From: Methylobacter sp.
GTDB lineage: Bacteria; Pseudomonadota; Gammaproteobacteria; Methylococcales; Methylomonadaceae
Length of the DNA: 8,147 nucleotides
NCBI GenBank assembly: GCA_003158415.1
Contig: PMJA01000269.1
Coordinates: 1-8,147, forward strand
Direction of reading: 5' to 3'
In this document: positions 6,632 through 8,147 of the stretch, piece by piece
Numbering within the stretch: the first letter of the stretch is position 1
Layout: every line of letters begins with the position of its first letter
Notes under the pieces: model-generated
What the model was told of the DNA's origin: nothing
What the model saw: only the letters and a program-made list of their open reading frames with translations
Database searches by the model: none
Translations under genes and position numbers: made by a program

Positions 6632-6791
6632 TCCCTGCAAACTGAGTGCTTTGTAAGCGGCAACACCATGAAAAACCAGTAAACAACGCTGTTTTTGTAT
6701 CATCTCTATGCAATACATGGTTTTCCTGTATTTTTCCCCCCGTTTTTAGGTTAAAATAGTCGGCTTTACAATGCTGGACGAGTGAGCGGCG

Positions 6792-6839
6792 ATGGTGACT
6801 TTTAAAGCGCCTGCCCACTTGGCTTTGAGCGATCTGTGA
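6792..6839 (+). CDS. Possible 15-residue leader peptide ORF
   Basis: ATG at 6792 opens a frame of 15 codons, MVTFKAPAHLALSDL, ending in TGA at 6837-6839. It lies just upstream of the alternative hairpins of the EF-G leader, where an attenuation peptide would be expected. There is only a weak GAG-containing ribosome site. It has no run of one amino acid that would name a regulated pathway. An ORF this short can occur by chance. Confidence 0.2.
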   Translation: MVTFKAPAHLALSDL

Positions 6840-6887
6840 GTATCCGACCGATTTTATCCAAGCCTTGCCGCTATGGTCAGAGGTTTA

Positions 6888-6995
6888 ATGACGGTAGTTT
6901 ACGGCAGGGTGTCACGCTGCCCCAGTACGAACCCCTTTGAGTTGATGCTCAAGGGTGGTCACCAAAAAAGTTTTTTATGCCCAACTTTAGAGTAA
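6888..6995 (+). CDS. Possible 35-residue upstream ORF ending four bases before the EF-G start
   Basis: ATG at 6888 starts 35 codons ending in TAA at 6993-6995; an in-frame ATG at 6873 would give 40. The product begins [12 protein letters not shown] and ends SFLCPTLE, and I recognise no family. The stop lies four bases before the ATG at 7000. If translated, ribosomes ending here could restart on the EF-G gene, and their passage would open stems A-C. The alternative is untranslated leader RNA. Reading frame and spacing are visible; translation is a guess. Confidence 0.25.
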   Translation: MTVVYGRVSRCPSTNPFELMLKGGHQKSFLCPTLE

Positions 6996-6999
6996 AAAC

Positions 7000-8147
7000 A
7001 TGACAGATTTAGCGCATTACAGAAACATAGGCATCTTCGCTCACGTCGATGCCGGTAAAACAACGACTACCGAGCGGATTTTAAAGCTGACCGGTAAAAT
7101 CCATAAAATCGGCGAGGTTCATGACGGCGAAACCACTACCGATTTCATGGATCAAGAACGTGAGCGTGGCATCACCATTCAGTCAGCGGCAACCACTTGT
7201 TTCTGGAAGGATTATCGTTTTAATATCATCGACACCCCAGGTCACGTTGATTTTACTATCGAAGTTTACCGTTCCTTGAAAGTGTTGGATGGCGGCATCG
7301 GCGTTTTTTGTGGTTCAGGCGGCGTAGAACCCCAATCAGAAACCAACTGGCGTTATGCGAATGACTCTAAAGTTGCGCGTGTTATCTATATCAACAAACT
7401 GGATCGTATCGGCGCCGATTTTTATCGCGTGGTTAAGCAGGTTGAAGAAGTATTAGGCGCGGTGCCTGTGGTCATGACCTTGCCGATCGGTACTGAAGAC
7501 GAGTTCTCTGGCGTGGTTGATTTATTGACCGAAAAAGCGTGGGTATGGGATAACTCAGGCGATCCTATGAATTACACCATTCAGGATATTCCAGCCGATA
7601 TGCTCGAATTGACAAAAGAATGGCGTGAAAAATTGATCGACCAGGTATCGGATCAATTTGACGACGTTATGGAAGCCTACCTGGAAGGCGAAACGCCGGA
7701 CATTGACACCCTTAAGCGTTGTCTGCGTAAAGGCACCATTCATCTGGATTTCTTCCCGACTTTCTGCGGATCTTCGTTTAAAAATAAAGGTGTACAGCTG
7801 GTTCTGGACGGCGTTGTTGATTACTTGCCTTGCCCTACCGAAGTCAATCCACAACCTGAAGTGGATCTGGAAGGCAATCCTACCGGCACTTTTGCTATTG
7901 TTGATGCCGACAAACCGTTACGCGCCTTGGCGTTTAAAATCATGGACGACCGTTTCGGCGCGTTGACTTTCTTGCGTATCTATTCCGGTAAGCTGGAAAA
8001 AGGCACGTCAGTATTGAATACCTTTACTGGTAAAACCGAGCGCATCGGTCGTATCGTGGAAATGCACGCCGACGTCCGCGCCGAGCTGGAATCTGCTCAA
8101 GCAGGTGATATTGTTGCGGTTCTGGGCATGAAGAATGTGCAAACCGG
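7000..8147 (+). CDS. fusA: Elongation factor G, second-copy type (5' part, cut by window edge)
   Basis: The frame is open from ATG 7000 to the window end (382 codons plus two bases), about 55% of a normal EF-G of about 700 residues. The G domain is intact: AHVDAGKTT 14-22, the switch I segment ending RGIT 56-59, DTPGH 78-82 and NKLD 132-135. Residues about 300 onward enter domain II ([22 protein letters not shown]). EF-G is the cytoplasmic GTPase that moves tRNA and mRNA through the ribosome and, with RRF, splits ribosomes. The wording [36 protein letters not shown] and NKLD rather than NKMD is that of the extra EF-G copy (often annotated fusA2) of Vibrio and Pseudomonas rather than of the str-operon copy. 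The position outside a str operon agrees. Translation starts after a weak GAG site and a structured leader. Whether a canonical fusA exists elsewhere cannot be seen here. Confidence 0.93.
   Translation, partial: MTDLAHYRNIGIFAHVDAGKTTTTERILKLTGKIHKIGEVHDGETTTDFMDQERERGITIQSAATTCFWKDYRFNIIDTPGHVDFTIEVYRSLKVLDGGIGVFCGSGGVEPQSETNWRYANDSKVARVIYINKLDRIGADFYRVVKQVEEVLGAVPVVMTLPIGTEDEFSGVVDLLTEKAWVWDNSGDPMNYTIQDIPADMLELTKEWREKLIDQVSDQFDDVMEAYLEGETPDIDTLKRCLRKGTIHLDFFPTFCGSSFKNKGVQLVLDGVVDYLPCPTEVNPQPEVDLEGNPTGTFAIVDADKPLRALAFKIMDDRFGALTFLRIYSGKLEKGTSVLNTFTGKTERIGRIVEMHADVRAELESAQAGDIVAVLGMKNVQT

Larger units (their letters stand above)
6412..6999. other. Long regulatory spacer between hrpA and the EF-G paralogue
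   Basis: These 588 bases hold no large gene. From left to right there is no convincing hrpA terminator; a tandem CGGGTTTAA pair lies at 6472-6492; AT-rich DNA includes the dyad ATAGTT (6508-6513) with AACTAT (6519-6524); facing DnaA boxes lie at 6609-6631; and a weak hairpin with a T-run on its 3' arm sits at 6671-6696 (AAAAA, bulged C, CAG, nine-base loop, CTG, TTTTT). A second A/T stem, AATACA (6712-6717) with TGTATT (6727-6732), comes next. A possible -10, TAAAAT, lies at 6752-6757 without a good -35. From about 6760 to the EF-G start is a structured leader, listed separately. Confidence 0.55.
6759..6999 (+). promoter_or_regulatory. Structured 5' leader of the EF-G paralogue with mutually exclusive hairpins
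   Basis: Stem A pairs CCTTGCCG (6863-6870) with CGGCAGGG (6902-6909) through eight pairs including one wobble. It is extended inside by CTA/TAG (6871-6873 with 6895-6897) and GTCA/TGAC (6876-6879 with 6889-6892). Stem B pairs GGCAG (6903-6907) with CTGCC (6917-6921) and uses the 3' arm of stem A, so the two cannot form together. Stem C pairs CCTTTGAG (6934-6941) with CTCAAGGG (6948-6955), loop TTGATG. A6-G-T6 follows at 6964-6976, too far from stem C for a standard terminator. A weak GAG at 6990-6992 is the only Shine-Dalgarno for the start at 7000. I do not recognise the leader as a known riboswitch class. Confidence 0.45.

Noticed and set aside
6484..6640. Chromosomal origin of replication suggested by AT-rich DNA and DnaA boxes
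   Set aside because: Only two boxes are present and none of the usual neighbours (dnaA, dnaN, gidA, rpmH) is seen; kept only as a DnaA-binding site.
6964..6976. Intrinsic terminator in front of the EF-G gene (A6-G-T6)
   Set aside because: The T-run is too far from stem C, and A6-G-T6 itself has no room for a loop; a terminator so close to the start would also cut off the gene.
7555..7966. Open frames on both strands inside the EF-G gene
   Set aside because: They are shadows of the conserved EF-G frame starting at 7000, which runs off the window and so has no stop.

Overview
The window looks like a chromosomal segment of a Gammaproteobacterium. Three things point that way: a full-length HrpA helicase close to the Escherichia coli protein along its whole length, an EF-G of the second-copy type found in Vibrio, Pseudomonas and their relatives, and several dispersed palindromic repeats. 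A methanotroph-like (Methylococcales) host is my guess from the style of the repeats; nothing here proves it. All four protein genes that I accept lie on the + strand.

Layout. Bases 1-206 hold the C-terminal end of a PemK/MazF-type toxin (mRNA interferase). Bases 207-620 are AT-rich spacer with an inverted pair of REP-like hairpins. Bases 621-1808 encode a 395-residue protein that I read as a Toxin_10 (Bin/Cry35/Tpp) pore-forming toxin: an N-terminal beta-trefoil followed by an aerolysin-like beta domain. It has no recognisable partner gene in the window. Bases 1809-2409 are a repeat-rich spacer with a palindrome at 1861-1931, a folded three-hairpin repeat at 2171-2228, and the hrpA promoter. 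Bases 2410-6411 are hrpA, a DEAH-box RNA helicase. Bases 6412-6999 are a long spacer with direct repeats, two facing consensus DnaA boxes and a structured leader with small ORFs. Bases 7000-8147 are the first 382 codons of the EF-G paralogue, cut by the window edge.

The most interesting observation is inside hrpA. About 23 codons (3216-3284) are absent from E. coli HrpA by my recall of its sequence. They form palindromic hairpins and resemble, element by element, the intergenic repeat at 2171-2228. The two copies keep the same loops while their stem sequences differ yet still pair. This looks like a mobile palindromic element that was inserted in frame into an essential-looking coding domain, between the two RecA lobes, comparable in kind to the Rickettsia palindromic elements.

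Functionally there are two blocks. The left one (MazF-type toxin, Bin-like toxin, repeats) has an accessory character. The right one (hrpA and the EF-G paralogue) concerns RNA helicase work on ribosomes and translation. The two blocks are separated by long spacers, and I see no operon linking any of the genes.
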